NCBI GenBank assembly: GCA_960531495.1
Contig: OY482855.1
Coordinates: forward strand, 6,660,639 to 6,724,638
DNA length: 64,000 bases
Origin: Zeus faber
Taxonomy: Eukaryota > Chordata > Actinopteri > Zeiformes > Zeidae
Direction: 5' to 3'
Made by a program: the position numbers and the translations under genes. Below, piece by piece: positions 25,600 through 35,787 of this stretch. The first letter of the stretch is position 1. Every line of letters starts with the position of its first letter. A model generated the notes under the pieces. That model ran no database searches and was not told the origin of the DNA. It saw only the letters and a list, made by a program, of their open reading frames with translations.

Positions 25600-27864
25600 C
25601 TATTTGCCGAACATCTGGGCCCCGCCCCGCTGGTCGAAGGAATACTCGGCCTTGTGATGCATGATGAGCAGGTTGTTAGCGAAGTAGAAGCTGTCTGAGC
25701 GCGTCTCAAAGGGGTTGGCGATCATCTCTTCCACTGGGGAGCGGGAGATATAACGGATATGTGTCACAGGAGAAGCTCGGCCAGGATAATTTTTTAAGCC
25801 AAATTTAAAGTGTATGTCTATATAATGCATGAACTTTTAGTGTTTTTAGAGCTTGTTGAGCTTATTGTGCGTAATCACCTGGTGTCATGACATTTCACTG
25901 CATATATGTATGACTGTATGTATATGTCGGCGAGAAATAATCTCTTGAACTTGAACTTGACTTGTTTTTTTTGGTTTTATATTGGTTTTTTTTGTTGCTA
26001 ATAGAATGGAAAAAGTTTTAACTACACCGATAGTTTTCAATTAAATGTTCTATTTCTTGCACAGTGCACATGATCTGACTGAATCGAATTGATGTTAGTG
26101 TTGAGACTTCCGCCAGCAAGTTTTGATACCCAAGCAGTTCATCTTTTGGGTCGACAGGAAGTGGAAAAACAGGAGTAGAAATAGTTAGTTAGCTAAACAT
26201 TAAATTCATGGGGGTTTTATTGGGTTCTGAAAAAAATTTAAATAAGGAAAAATAAATGAAAATATTACATAGCAAGATGAAAAAAAGGGAAAATAAATCA
26301 ATATAAAAAGACAAAAGAGAAAAAAAAATGGAAAACATTTGAATTTAGCTAAATAATCTGGAGAAGATTTACTTCAAAACAAGTAAATATTGTTTTGAAG
26401 AATTGCTTCAAAACAAAAAAATTTCTCAAAACAAGAAAAAAAATCTTGTGATGTAAGTTAATTTATATATATATATATATATATAAAATAATTTAAAAAT
26501 TTAAGTTTCAAAATTAAAAAATCAATGGGAGTGGGTGTGTTGGTGTGGGGTCCTCACCGGTGTCCGGGTCCAGGTCAGGCAGGCAGTAGATGTGCTCACA
26601 GGTGTTCCTGCTGTATGGGATGCAGAAGCCGATCTCAAAGTCGAATGTCTTGAGCAGGAGGTTGCGGAAGAAGTGCCTCTCGATTAGCCGGAAACGGTTC
26701 ACCGCCTTCCCGCCCACGGTGAACTCCAACCTGGACCAGGAGGTGAGAGCAGGACCTTTAAAAAGCGCTCTACTGTTTCTCACAATACCTCGAACTTCAT
26801 TGGCTCTTATGATCGTTGTGTAGGTGCGCAGGAAGGGAGTGCATTCGGTTTTTTTTTCTTCTCTATGGTTAGAACCTTGAATATATATACAGTTGAGGCC
26901 AAAGGTTTGCATAGACCTAGCCTAAAGATATTCAAACTCAGTTTTTCACAACTCCGCACATTTCATGTTACTATACATTGCTTTTGGCCGCTCAGTTAAG
27001 ATATCTACTTTGTTTCCTCAGATCAGATGTAATTGTAAAACAGTTGATAGCAGACATATATATTTCAGCTTTAATTCACTCTCTCGGAATTCCAGTGGGT
27101 CAAAAGTTACACCAAGTTGGCTGTCCCTTTCAACAGTCTGGAAGATTCCAGAAATGGATGCAATTACTTTTTAGAAGCTTCTGATTGGCCAAGTGTCATA
27201 ATTAGGAGTTTATTAGGAGTTAATTGGCACATTTAGCTGTATTTAAGCGCCTAGCTTTAGAGCCAGTGCCTTTTTGCCCTTGATACCATGGGAAAATTAA
27301 AAACAACTGAGCCAAGACCTCAGAAAAAGAACTACGGACCTCCACAAGTCCGCTTCCTCCTTAGAAATTTCCAAACAACTGAAGGAACCACGAGTATCTA
27401 TACAAGTGATTGTATGCAAATCTAAAAATCTTGGGATGATACAGACACTGCATCGCTCAGAAAGAGACACACAGAACTCACAGAACTGGGGCCTCAGAAG
27501 GGAGTTGACACACACTGAAACAGAGTCAGGAACAGGAGGGGTTTTGAGGCATGTTACAATGGCTCGAATGCATCCTATATGAACTTGTTGAAAAGGAGTG
27601 TAATAGGTCCCAGTTAAAAGGCAATGCCACAAAATACTAACAAAGTGTAAACTATTGACCCACTGAAAATCTGATATAGTAAATAAAAGCTGAAATATAT
27701 CTTTCTCTTAGATCTTATTTTGAAATTACCTCTATGGAAATAAAGTAGATCCCTAATTGACTTAACATAGGACATGTATGGTCTGTCTGTCAAATGTGAG
27801 AAGTTGTGAAAATTTGAGTTTGAATGTCTTTAGCCTAGGTCTATGTAGGTCTCTTTACTTAAAG

Positions 27865-27954
<90 letters not shown>

Positions 27955-28196
27955 CTTTGAGTAAAGAGCATGTTTCCTTTGACTAGTGGGCGGTGAATTC
28001 TCGTGATTGGTCCATTTTTATTATGAATTATTGATCTGTTATTCTATAACAAATTCCTAAAAGGTTAATTAATTTTGCATTGGAATAACTACACTGTATT
28101 TACACAGACAACCAATAATAATAATAATAATAAGAAGAAAATTCTTATTCTTATTATTTTTCTTATTATTATTATTATTAATAATAATAATAATAA

Positions 28197-28227
<31 letters not shown>

Positions 28228-28434
28228 AAGAAGAAGAAGAAGAAGAAGAAGATGTATAATAGTAATAATAATTACAAAAATAAAAAATTATAATACATGC
28301 ATAGAGGGAACAAAATCTTATTTGCTATTGCTATTCTTCCTGTCCATTAAAGTCATTGGAAATAATTACACGCTAATGGTCCATCTCAGCCCTATACATT
28401 CACTTGGTGTCATGTTACAAATTGTGCTCACTCA

Positions 28435-28465
<31 letters not shown>

Positions 28466-28818
28466 CACGCAGTAGCCGCATCTCATCTATTAGTGACTGA
28501 CGTGGCTCCGATCTCTCTGAGGCCCAGGAATGCGGGAGAGAAGTGATACTGTATGAATCGGCCTGTATCCTCCATCACATCTTTAATTTCTAGATAGAGA
28601 GAAAGCATAAATACATAAATACATATTTTACTGAACGAAAAGGAGGTACATACACTGATAAACTACAGCCCTCAATCAGGTTGACTGAAAATGAGGATTA
28701 GGATCTCCGAAAAAACAATTAATTCAGATTAGAAATACTGTAGTTTAATAACACATTTCGAAAGATATATTTTAGTAGAATGAGATTTCTTGAAAAAAGA
28801 CAGAAAAAAACAAACACA

Positions 28819-28878
<60 letters not shown>

Positions 28879-29277
28879 ACCTGTGGGACAGTGCTTCTTG
28901 ATGTCCAGGATGACGGCTCCACTCTCCAGATCTCGAATCTTGAAGCGAGAGAAGTTGATGTTGTAGATGTTTTCCTTCGACGAGCACAAGTAGTCTGTCA
29001 AACATCCAAACAAACACTGGAGTCATTGTCTAGATTGTCTGCAAAGACAATCTATCTGACTTCTAAAGGAAGTAATCCCTCTATGCCTGTCTGTCTCTCG
29101 GTATCTCTGTCTGTCTGTATGTCAGTATGTATGTATGTCTGTCTGTATTTCTGCATGTCTCTATGTCTGTATGTCTGTGTCTGTTTGTCTGTATGTAAGG
29201 AAGGAATCTCTCTGTCTGTATCTCTGCATGTCTCTATGTCCATCTGTATGTGTCGGTTTGTATGTAAGGAAGAAATC

Positions 29278-29308
<31 letters not shown>

Positions 29309-30152
29309 GCTTGTCTGTCTGTTTGCCTCTATGTAAGGAAGGAATCTCTGTATGTCTGTCTGTCTGTCTGTATCTCTGTATGTGTGTCTGTCTATCCATA
29401 TATGTGCCTGTCTATCTGTATCTCTGTCTGTATGTAAGGGAGGAATCTCTATGTTTGTCTGTCTGTTTGCCTCTATGTAAGGAAGGAATCTCTGTCTGTA
29501 TGTCTGTCTGTCTGTATGTATCACTGTATCTCTGTATGTCTGTATCTCTGCCTGTCTGTCTGTCTGTATGTCTGTATCTCTGCCTGTCTGTCTGTCTGTC
29601 TGTATGTCTGTATGTATCGAAGGAAAGAATCTCTGTATGTCTGTCTGTATCTCTGTATGTGTGTCTGTCTATCCATATGTGTGCCTGTCTATCTGTATTT
29701 CTGTCTGTCTGTCTGTGTGTCCATCTATCTGTACATTATGTCTGTCTGTCTGTCTGTCTCTCTGTATGTCCTTTGATTATATGGACATTTCAACAGTTCA
29801 TCCAATCTACTTTACACTTGTGTGTTGCTGGGGACCCAAGGGCGTGCCGTGTCAATTTGGTGAAATTTGGACACGCAGCATGTGTAATATTAATACATTT
29901 TGAATGAACAAGCGAATTGCGAGCCAGCTCATCTTCCATTGTGGAACACAGGACTGAATCATTTCGTTTCGTTAAACTGTGCCATTAAAATGTCTTAGAA
30001 AGTCTTACATTTTGAATGGGCATGTACGTACGTACGCATGTAAGTAAAAGAAAGTTAAAGAGTGAAGTGTGACCATATGACCGCTAGGGACACTATAACA
30101 GGAGGGAGTGAGAGAGAGAGAGAGCGAGAGAGAGAGAGAGAGAGACAGAGAG

Positions 30153-30244
<92 letters not shown>

Positions 30245-30911
30245 TGCTGAACATTTGAAGTATATGTAAGTGTGATATGTCAATGTCTATATTTGTCTGT
30301 GTTCTTTCTTGGACTGTGTGAGCTTTGTGATTGTGAACAACCGAGTGAGACACTGTATCGTATTTGTTGTCATTTTTACAAACACAAATTAACAAATAAA
30401 CATAATTTATTTGAGTATGGCGTAAACGAGTAATCCTGAGCCTGAGTGAGTGCTGGATTCATATTGCCCTCCTGCCGAGACTGATATTTTCATGAGGGAT
30501 GCACGTACAGTACATGCACAAACAAAGCCTGCATGTGTACACAAACAGACACACACTTACATGACATTTTATTCAGTTGTGCAATCAAAAACACATATGC
30601 AGGCATTTGGACACGGACACACACACACGCACACGCACACGCACACGCACAAACATACACAGCTAGATGGGGTGACCCTGGCTCACCTGCAGTGTATCCC
30701 TTCAGCCTCAGGACATGTTGAGGGGTCACCGGTTCACCAGGCTTCCATTCTGGACCCTCCTCTTCCCCCTCCCCTGTCGTTAACTTTCCCCCCGAAATGA
30801 ACCCATTCCACTCCTCCATGCCTTTTTCCACCACCGCAGAGCCCCTGTTCTCCTTCTCCTCTTCCTCCTCCTCCTCCTCCTCCTCCTCCCCACCCTGCTC
30901 CCCTGCCCGAC

Positions 30912-30945
<34 letters not shown>

Positions 30946-31032
30946 CCCCGCATCCTCACAGCGCTTGGCGGCCACCTCTCCTCTCAGACTCTCTGCTGAC
31001 GTTTCCTCCCCGTCCTTATCCATTTTTAGCAT
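25600..31032 (-). CDS. unc119: UNC119-family lipid-binding chaperone, five coding exons
   Basis: Exons in transcript order are 31032-30687, 28994-28881, 28589-28502, 26730-26558 and 25733-25600. Phases agree and give 284 aa (human UNC119 is 240). The conserved beta-sandwich carries [100 protein letters not shown] and [20 protein letters not shown]. Family members bind myristoylated N-termini and help deliver proteins such as transducin alpha or Src kinases to membranes and cilia. The N-terminal ~110 aa are unusual, with two glutamate runs from interrupted CTC/CTT repeats. A second in-frame Met lies 9 bp downstream at 31023. The core fits neither human UNC119 nor UNC119B exactly, so it may be a fish-specific paralogue. 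Confidence 0.93.
25861..25958 (+). mobile_element. LINE 3'-tail insertion in unc119 intron 4
   Basis: The box catttcactgcatatatgta followed by gtatgtatatgt and then (CTTGAAC)n matches the tail at 62895-62970. Only about 100 bp is present, typical of severe 5' truncation. Confidence 0.6.
26891..27865 (+). mobile_element. Tc1/mariner element remnant in unc119 intron 3
   Basis: The left end CAGTTGAGGCCAAAGGTTTG and the block catagacctagcctaaagatattcaaactca recur inverted at about 27785-27850, giving terminal repeats of roughly 70 bp. Inside, 27288 starts a Tc1-type transposase N-terminus (MGKLK..., then a PQKKN...[10 protein letters not shown] stretch) preceded by the usual gccagtgcctttttgccct leader. 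The frame closes after about 45 codons and most of the transposase is deleted. The element is dead. Confidence 0.8.
27864..27953. repeat. ~90-bp (AT)n tract with inverted flanks
   Basis: An uninterrupted AT run is bounded by ctctttacttaaagttat on the left and ataactttgagtaaagag on the right, which are near-perfect inverted complements. The tract could extrude as a cruciform. Confidence 0.9.
28114..28252. repeat. (AAT)n / (AAG)n trinucleotide tract
   Basis: AAT repeats, a short ATT-rich inverted block and then about 17 AAG units, in the unc119 intron between exons 3 and 4. Confidence 0.95.
28815..28876. repeat. (CA)n run at the unc119 exon 2 donor
   Basis: The CA run ends 4 bp from the donor of the exon at 28994-28881. 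On the transcript it is a UG repeat immediately after the 5' splice site. Confidence 0.95.
29083..29770. repeat. TCTG/TATG minisatellite, ~690 bp, in unc119 intron 1
   Basis: The array is built of tetranucleotides ctgt/ctgta/tgtc with a recurring punctuating block 'tgtaaggaaggaatctctg' (about 29190, 29265, 29330, 29435, 29475). It therefore has a higher-order period of roughly 50-100 bp. Its long plus-strand ORF is an artefact of the repeat. Confidence 0.93.
30106..30244. repeat. Compound (GA)n(TG)n(GA)n microsatellite
   Basis: GAGAGA, then about 38 TG units, then GAGAGA, in unc119 intron 1. Confidence 0.97.
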
Positions 31033-32224
31033 GACACTGCCCTCGCTGTGGAAGTGTGATCACAGGCCTAAAAGCGATTTTTCCGAAAGGCTTTAAAACA
31101 AAAAAAAACCCGCTCTTGTACGGAGATATTATGCACACCGGCTCACATGCGCACACCTCATACACAAACACAGAAGATCTCAGGGTGTCAGTGGCTCAAA
31201 CAGATTATGTCCGTCAGGATTTGGAAATCTGAGTTAATCCCTAATTAAACTTGGTCATGGTCGCTACAGGGCCAGCTGAGGGCCAAACTTCCTGCATGGG
31301 CTGCGCTTTACAGCCAAGTGTCAAAACCATAGATAAATAGGAAACAAAACCTGATTGTATAATGTTGTTTTTTTTATCTTGGATTGCGGGAGAAAAAAGT
31401 AATCAAAGTAAAAGAGAAAAAAGGGAAATTAAAAACATAAAAAAAATATAGATATATTTAAAAAAAATACTGTAAAGCACAGCTGTTGATGGTTCACCTG
31501 TACTTCGTAGTTCTACAATATAGGTGACTTGCAAATCCCAAATTGCTCCTATCATAAATATAGTCTCTAAGAATGGGCAAGGTTTTGGTGTGATTTTGGT
31601 TGGTGTCAATGTATTTTGGCACGTTTTGCTTCACTGCAACACTGTGAAACGGATCTAAAGTTCCAGGAAAAAAAACAACAACAAAAAAAAAACCTTTTTC
31701 ACACCACCTTATCTTTTATTATTTTTTAGCTTTATTTTTTAAGTCTCTGACATGCAAGGTGATTCAAAGTGAGAGGAGTTTCACTTCTCGTTTTCTTTTG
31801 TTTTCTGGAACGACTTAAAGCTAGTGAGCCTCACCCTAAAACCACATCCTGCCTCCCAACGTCAAAACAGGCTGCTCTCATGCTGCAGTTGGGCGGACAA
31901 TGCGACCGGGTCTCTTGCCGTTCGAGCGTCGATATATCCTTTACTGGTGCCATTGGGGTGGACGGCAGGTGGCCACACGGAAGAGGAAGAGGGAAGAAGA
32001 AGACGCAGTGAGATGCGAAGGCTGGGCAAATTGGGTAGGCGTAGTGTCCGTTATCCTATGAAATTCAACGCAAATTGATGTGAATTGCAGTTGGGTTTTG
32101 CTGAACGTTGAGTTGTTCGCCAACGCTGTAGATGACACCTTCAAGTAGTTCTGTTTTGTCTTTCTGCTTCCTCCTTCCGCCCCTCCCTCCATACATTTTC
32201 GTCTTTCTGTTTCTCAGACGGAGG

Positions 32225-33247
32225 ATGACAAAAGCTTATATTCTGCTGCTGATCTGTCTACTTCACCTCCTGGCGGGTCATGTGATCGATTCCCCTGCTG
32301 AAGCCACAGCTCTGCATGGCTCACAGACGGAACGAATAACCGCAGAGTCGACAATCCGACTGGCTGCCGACAGCATACGAGGGGAGCTCACTACCGGTGC
32401 ACCAGCGTTTAACAACATGGGAAACCACAAAAATTATGACAAAAATCCAAGGGGCATCAATATTGGTCAACCATTCTCGGCACCAATCGCTACGGCCAAG
32501 ACGCAGGTCAATGCTGCAAGGATGTTGCCAGGAAACGCGGATAGTGCGCACGCAGTCAGGTTGGGTGCCTCTGACAAAAGCAAAGCCACTTCTCTCAATC
32601 TGGACAATAATGGTCCAACACATGGCAAAACCCCTGACCCCGCCCAAGGAGAAACCGAGACGTCCTCCAATCGCTCTCCGGACCACGACAAGGAGAGAGA
32701 AGGCAGCGATGCAGGAGGCGGGAAACCTTCATGTCCCCACTCTTCGAAGCTCGTTTGTTTTATAACCCTGTGGGTGCTCGGCATGGCCGCTTCTGTGTTC
32801 CTAGCATTGACCATTTTCCTCGGGGTGCGTCTGGTTGCGCAATGGCGACATGTCAGAGGGGGCGGCGATGGGGGGAGACACCTCGACGGGGGAGGAACAG
32901 AGGCGGGGAGCCTATGGGCGGCCCACCAGTCGTCGCCGGAGGAGAGAGCCGAGTTCTGGTACACCGGCACAGTAGGTCAGGTGAACCGGGGAAGGAGAGA
33001 AGGAAGGAGGGAGGATCAGGAAGGAAGGTGGAGGGAGAGCAGGAGGGGAGGGGAGGAAGACGACCTTTGGGCTCAGCCCAAAGTGACTTTGAAAGACATC
33101 ACTGACTTCTGGTACACCAACGGAAGAGCTGTCGCAGAAGACCCCGGACACGAAGTGCAAGGAGACGGTTCAGACATCTCCCTGAGTTGCCAGGTTCAGC
33201 CAAGTGCAACGGACAACGGATTTTGGGGCGCAGGTGCAGAAGACTAA
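32225..33247 (+). CDS. c16orf54: C16orf54-like type I membrane protein, single coding exon
   Basis: A 340-aa ORF. A splice acceptor (tttctcag, ending at 32218) lies 6 bp before the ATG, so the 5' UTR is split. An in-frame ATG at 32132 lies in the pyrimidine tract and is rejected. There is a signal peptide (MTKAYILLLICLLHLLAG), a Ser/Thr/Asn-rich ectodomain to about 175 and one membrane segment (about 176-203). The polar cytoplasmic tail has two aromatic motifs: AEFWYTGTVGQ (242-252) and QPKVTLKDITDFWYTNGR (284-301). The second resembles the C-terminal QPRVTLEQISAFWKREGR of human C16orf54 as I remember it, and the first its EDWYGSAVPL. Human C16orf54 is leukocyte-expressed and uncharacterised; no function is claimed. 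The broken SPN-like gene 2.5 kb downstream supports the call by synteny. An AATAAA follows at 33304. Confidence 0.75.
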   Translation: MTKAYILLLICLLHLLAGHVIDSPAEATALHGSQTERITAESTIRLAADSIRGELTTGAPAFNNMGNHKNYDKNPRGINIGQPFSAPIATAKTQVNAARMLPGNADSAHAVRLGASDKSKATSLNLDNNGPTHGKTPDPAQGETETSSNRSPDHDKEREGSDAGGGKPSCPHSSKLVCFITLWVLGMAASVFLALTIFLGVRLVAQWRHVRGGGDGGRHLDGGGTEAGSLWAAHQSSPEERAEFWYTGTVGQVNRGRREGRREDQEGRWRESRRGGEEDDLWAQPKVTLKDITDFWYTNGRAVAEDPGHEVQGDGSDISLSCQVQPSATDNGFWGAGAED

Positions 33248-33303
33248 ATGTTTGTTACAAGGGTGTCAAAACTCTTAACCACATCTGAGATTTGTACTGA
33301 ATT

Positions 33304-33309
33304 AATAAA
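33304..33309 (+). terminator. Polyadenylation signal of the C16orf54-like gene
   Basis: Canonical AATAAA 57 bp after the stop codon, followed by a T-rich stretch. This implies a very short 3' UTR. Confidence 0.7.
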
Positions 33310-34662
33310 GTGGATATCATTTTTTATTTGACCATTTCTGATGTTTTCATCTGTTACAGTGTGCTGCAATGTGCTCCATGTCAGCTTTTGCAAAGGCCAC
33401 CATGACCTGGAGAATGAACATCTTTTCTACCCAATTGCATTGTACGTTAGAGTTGAGCTTAGGTCACAGCCTAAATAAGGTCCTCTCATGGAAAGGCCAA
33501 AGTTATCAACCCTAACACAAGTGGAGGCAGATCCGTTTGAACCGCACACTTCTGAGGATGGACCTGGTGCTGTAAAAAGTCCCAGGTGCTCACCAGAATC
33601 TGACTAGGGTGTTCCCGAGAGAGGCAAAGGCAAAGCATCGAGCGGCCCAAGGAACTTAGAAAATGAGAAGCTCACTGCATTAGTGAAGGGTGATTACAAC
33701 AGCTTCCATCCATTGTCTCACTGCAAAACCTTTTGACCGAACACATCTTATAATACCAAAATAAACACACCCACACTCTTATCTGTCTCGCTCCCTCATT
33801 GACCAATCGCATAAGCCTCCAAAACTAAGCGAGAACAGGAAGTTGACGCCCTCAATTCTGAAAGGACCTTTAATACAGACTTCTGCCCACATGTTCAAGA
33901 AATAGACACTTGAAAGTTTTTCTTTGCATAAGACTGTGTGTTTCCATCCATTTTAAATTACCTTGTAATAATTGATGATGGCTCATGTGGTAAAGGAAGT
34001 TTTAAGCGGCCTTTTAAGCACTTTCCCTTCGACTCCACTCAGTTAGACAGTTCCGTTATTTGTGTGCGAGACGACATGCAAATGCAGAACTCAGAGAAGG
34101 CCCAGGTATATGTGAAACGGCTCCAGGTGTCACTGGTGTGGTGCCCACCTCAGCCACTTAATAGAAACAGAATCAGAATCATTCATAGGCGCATTTATTC
34201 ATGTACAAAGAAATATGTCACGGTAATTATTGGGGCGTGTCGACAGACGATTAGTATTTGTGAATAAAGCTTGACAGTCTAAGAAAATAAATAATACATT
34301 GAATAAAAAGTAAAGCAAGAATAATAAAAATAAAAAAGTCAAATATACACAAATAGGCAAAAAAAACTTTAAAAAGTGACTAGTTATGGATTCAATGTTA
34401 AAACGGCTTGACATATGAGCCCTCCTTGGGTGCCAGTCTACAAAAAGCCTTCATGATAAATAAATAAATTTGCGAAACACTCTCAGTTTAGATGGTTTGT
34501 GGTAGAGCACATACAGGAAGTTTTTATCTACGTGCTGATGTTCCATTCTCACACTGATGGGAGATCTCCGCCCTTGCTGTGGCCTAACGAGTGCATGTTG
34601 TAACACAGGCATGAAAAAGGCACAAAAAATATGTCAGGTTCCTTTTGCGAAATGAACTTCTG

Positions 34663-34668
<6 letters not shown>

Positions 34669-34750
<82 letters not shown>

Positions 34751-34757
34751 TCTCTCT
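34669..34757. repeat. (CT)n microsatellite
   Basis: A CT run with a few TGTC interruptions. It is complementary to the (GA)n run about 140 bp downstream. Confidence 0.97.
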
Positions 34758-34896
34758 AGCAATCGGGGCACAAGCACATGACAAGCCCCAGGGAAAACGC
34801 AGTGAGCAGCACCCGGGCATCACTCCAGCTCCACCCTGTTTAGCTCTCACGCCATGGTTTAAGACAGGGACCAAAGTGAAGAGGACAGTTAGAAAG

Positions 34897-34975
34897 AAAA
34901 GAGAGAGGGAGAGAGAGAGAGAGAGAGCGAGAGAGAGCGAGAGAAAAGGAGAGAGAGAAGGAGAGAGGGCAGGGG
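34897..34975. repeat. (GA)n microsatellite
   Basis: Interrupted GA run ending in a G-run. It can pair with the CT run at 34669-34757. Confidence 0.95.
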
Positions 34976-35787
34976 GGGGTTGAAAAGGGAAGAAAGTGGC
35001 AGAGGAAGGTGTTTTGTGTGAGTTTTGGACACGCACAAGCGGTGTGAGCAGTGCCTTAAAAAACTGGATCCATCAACTTCGCCAGAACACCAAACAAGTA
35101 AGTGAAGTCCAGCACTTTAAAAAAATGTTATTACAGATAAAAGTTGTTTTTATTAGAAAAAAAAATCCTTTTAATCCTTTTTGTCCTTTTAATTCCCCAA
35201 ATATGGACAAGAGTATTGTTTTTTTTCCCAAACATGTTTCAACATTTAATTGTTCATGGTAACACATGACTAAACAAAATATGAGTCACTTTCTTTAATT
35301 TAAGTGGGACTAAACGATTTTAGCGTGGAGCAGCCAATGATTTAAGCAGAATTAAACACCTGCTTCAACACAGAATCTCTAATTTTCCCTATATTCTCCA
35401 TTACTCTGTACATACAATCTGCTGCGATATGCCCCCTGCTCAATCTGTTGATCACTCTCTCCTCAGACCACATGCGCTTCTGGCTGACGGCGATGCAGAA
35501 ATTTCTCATAAAGCTCTTAAAATAGCCACCGCGGAAGAACCAGAGAAAAGGGGCAGAGCAAGAGGAAGCAGAGGAAGCCAGACTTGACACTTCAGTGACA
35601 GAATCACTTTTCTTTTTTTGCCTGGGATTATAAAACAAAAACGTCCAGTTCAAAGACCGCGGGGGCAGTGAGGGGATGAAGTTGAGAAGTGCTGAACCAA
35701 AGTCACAGCCCAGATAACCTTTCCTGACACGCCCGTCGTTTTCTTTGTCGCTCAATAAGGGAAGCGCCCGTCGGCCATTGCGGAATC

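Larger units (their letters stand above)
33310..35780. other. Intergenic region between C16orf54-like and SPN-like genes
   Basis: No conserved ORF is seen. Notable contents are a (CT)n run at 34669-34757 and a (GA)n run at 34897-34962 in opposite polarity, and a small LINE-like tail fragment near 34165-34260. The SPN promoter or a 5' exon may lie here. Confidence 0.5.

Noticed and set aside
28780..29907. 375-aa plus-strand ORF rich in Cys, Leu, Ser and Val
   Set aside because: It is the translation of CA and TCTG repeats across unc119 exon 2 antisense and intron 1. The periodic CLSV pattern comes from the tetranucleotide.
30490..30686. Extension of the unc119 first-exon ORF
   Set aside because: It reads through the donor at 30686 into a CA-rich intron. 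The conserved DYLC block starts in the next exon.
32132..32224. Upstream in-frame ATG of the C16orf54-like gene
   Set aside because: The extra 31 residues translate a pyrimidine-rich splice tract ending in ttctcag. The ATG at 32225 begins a good signal peptide just after the acceptor.
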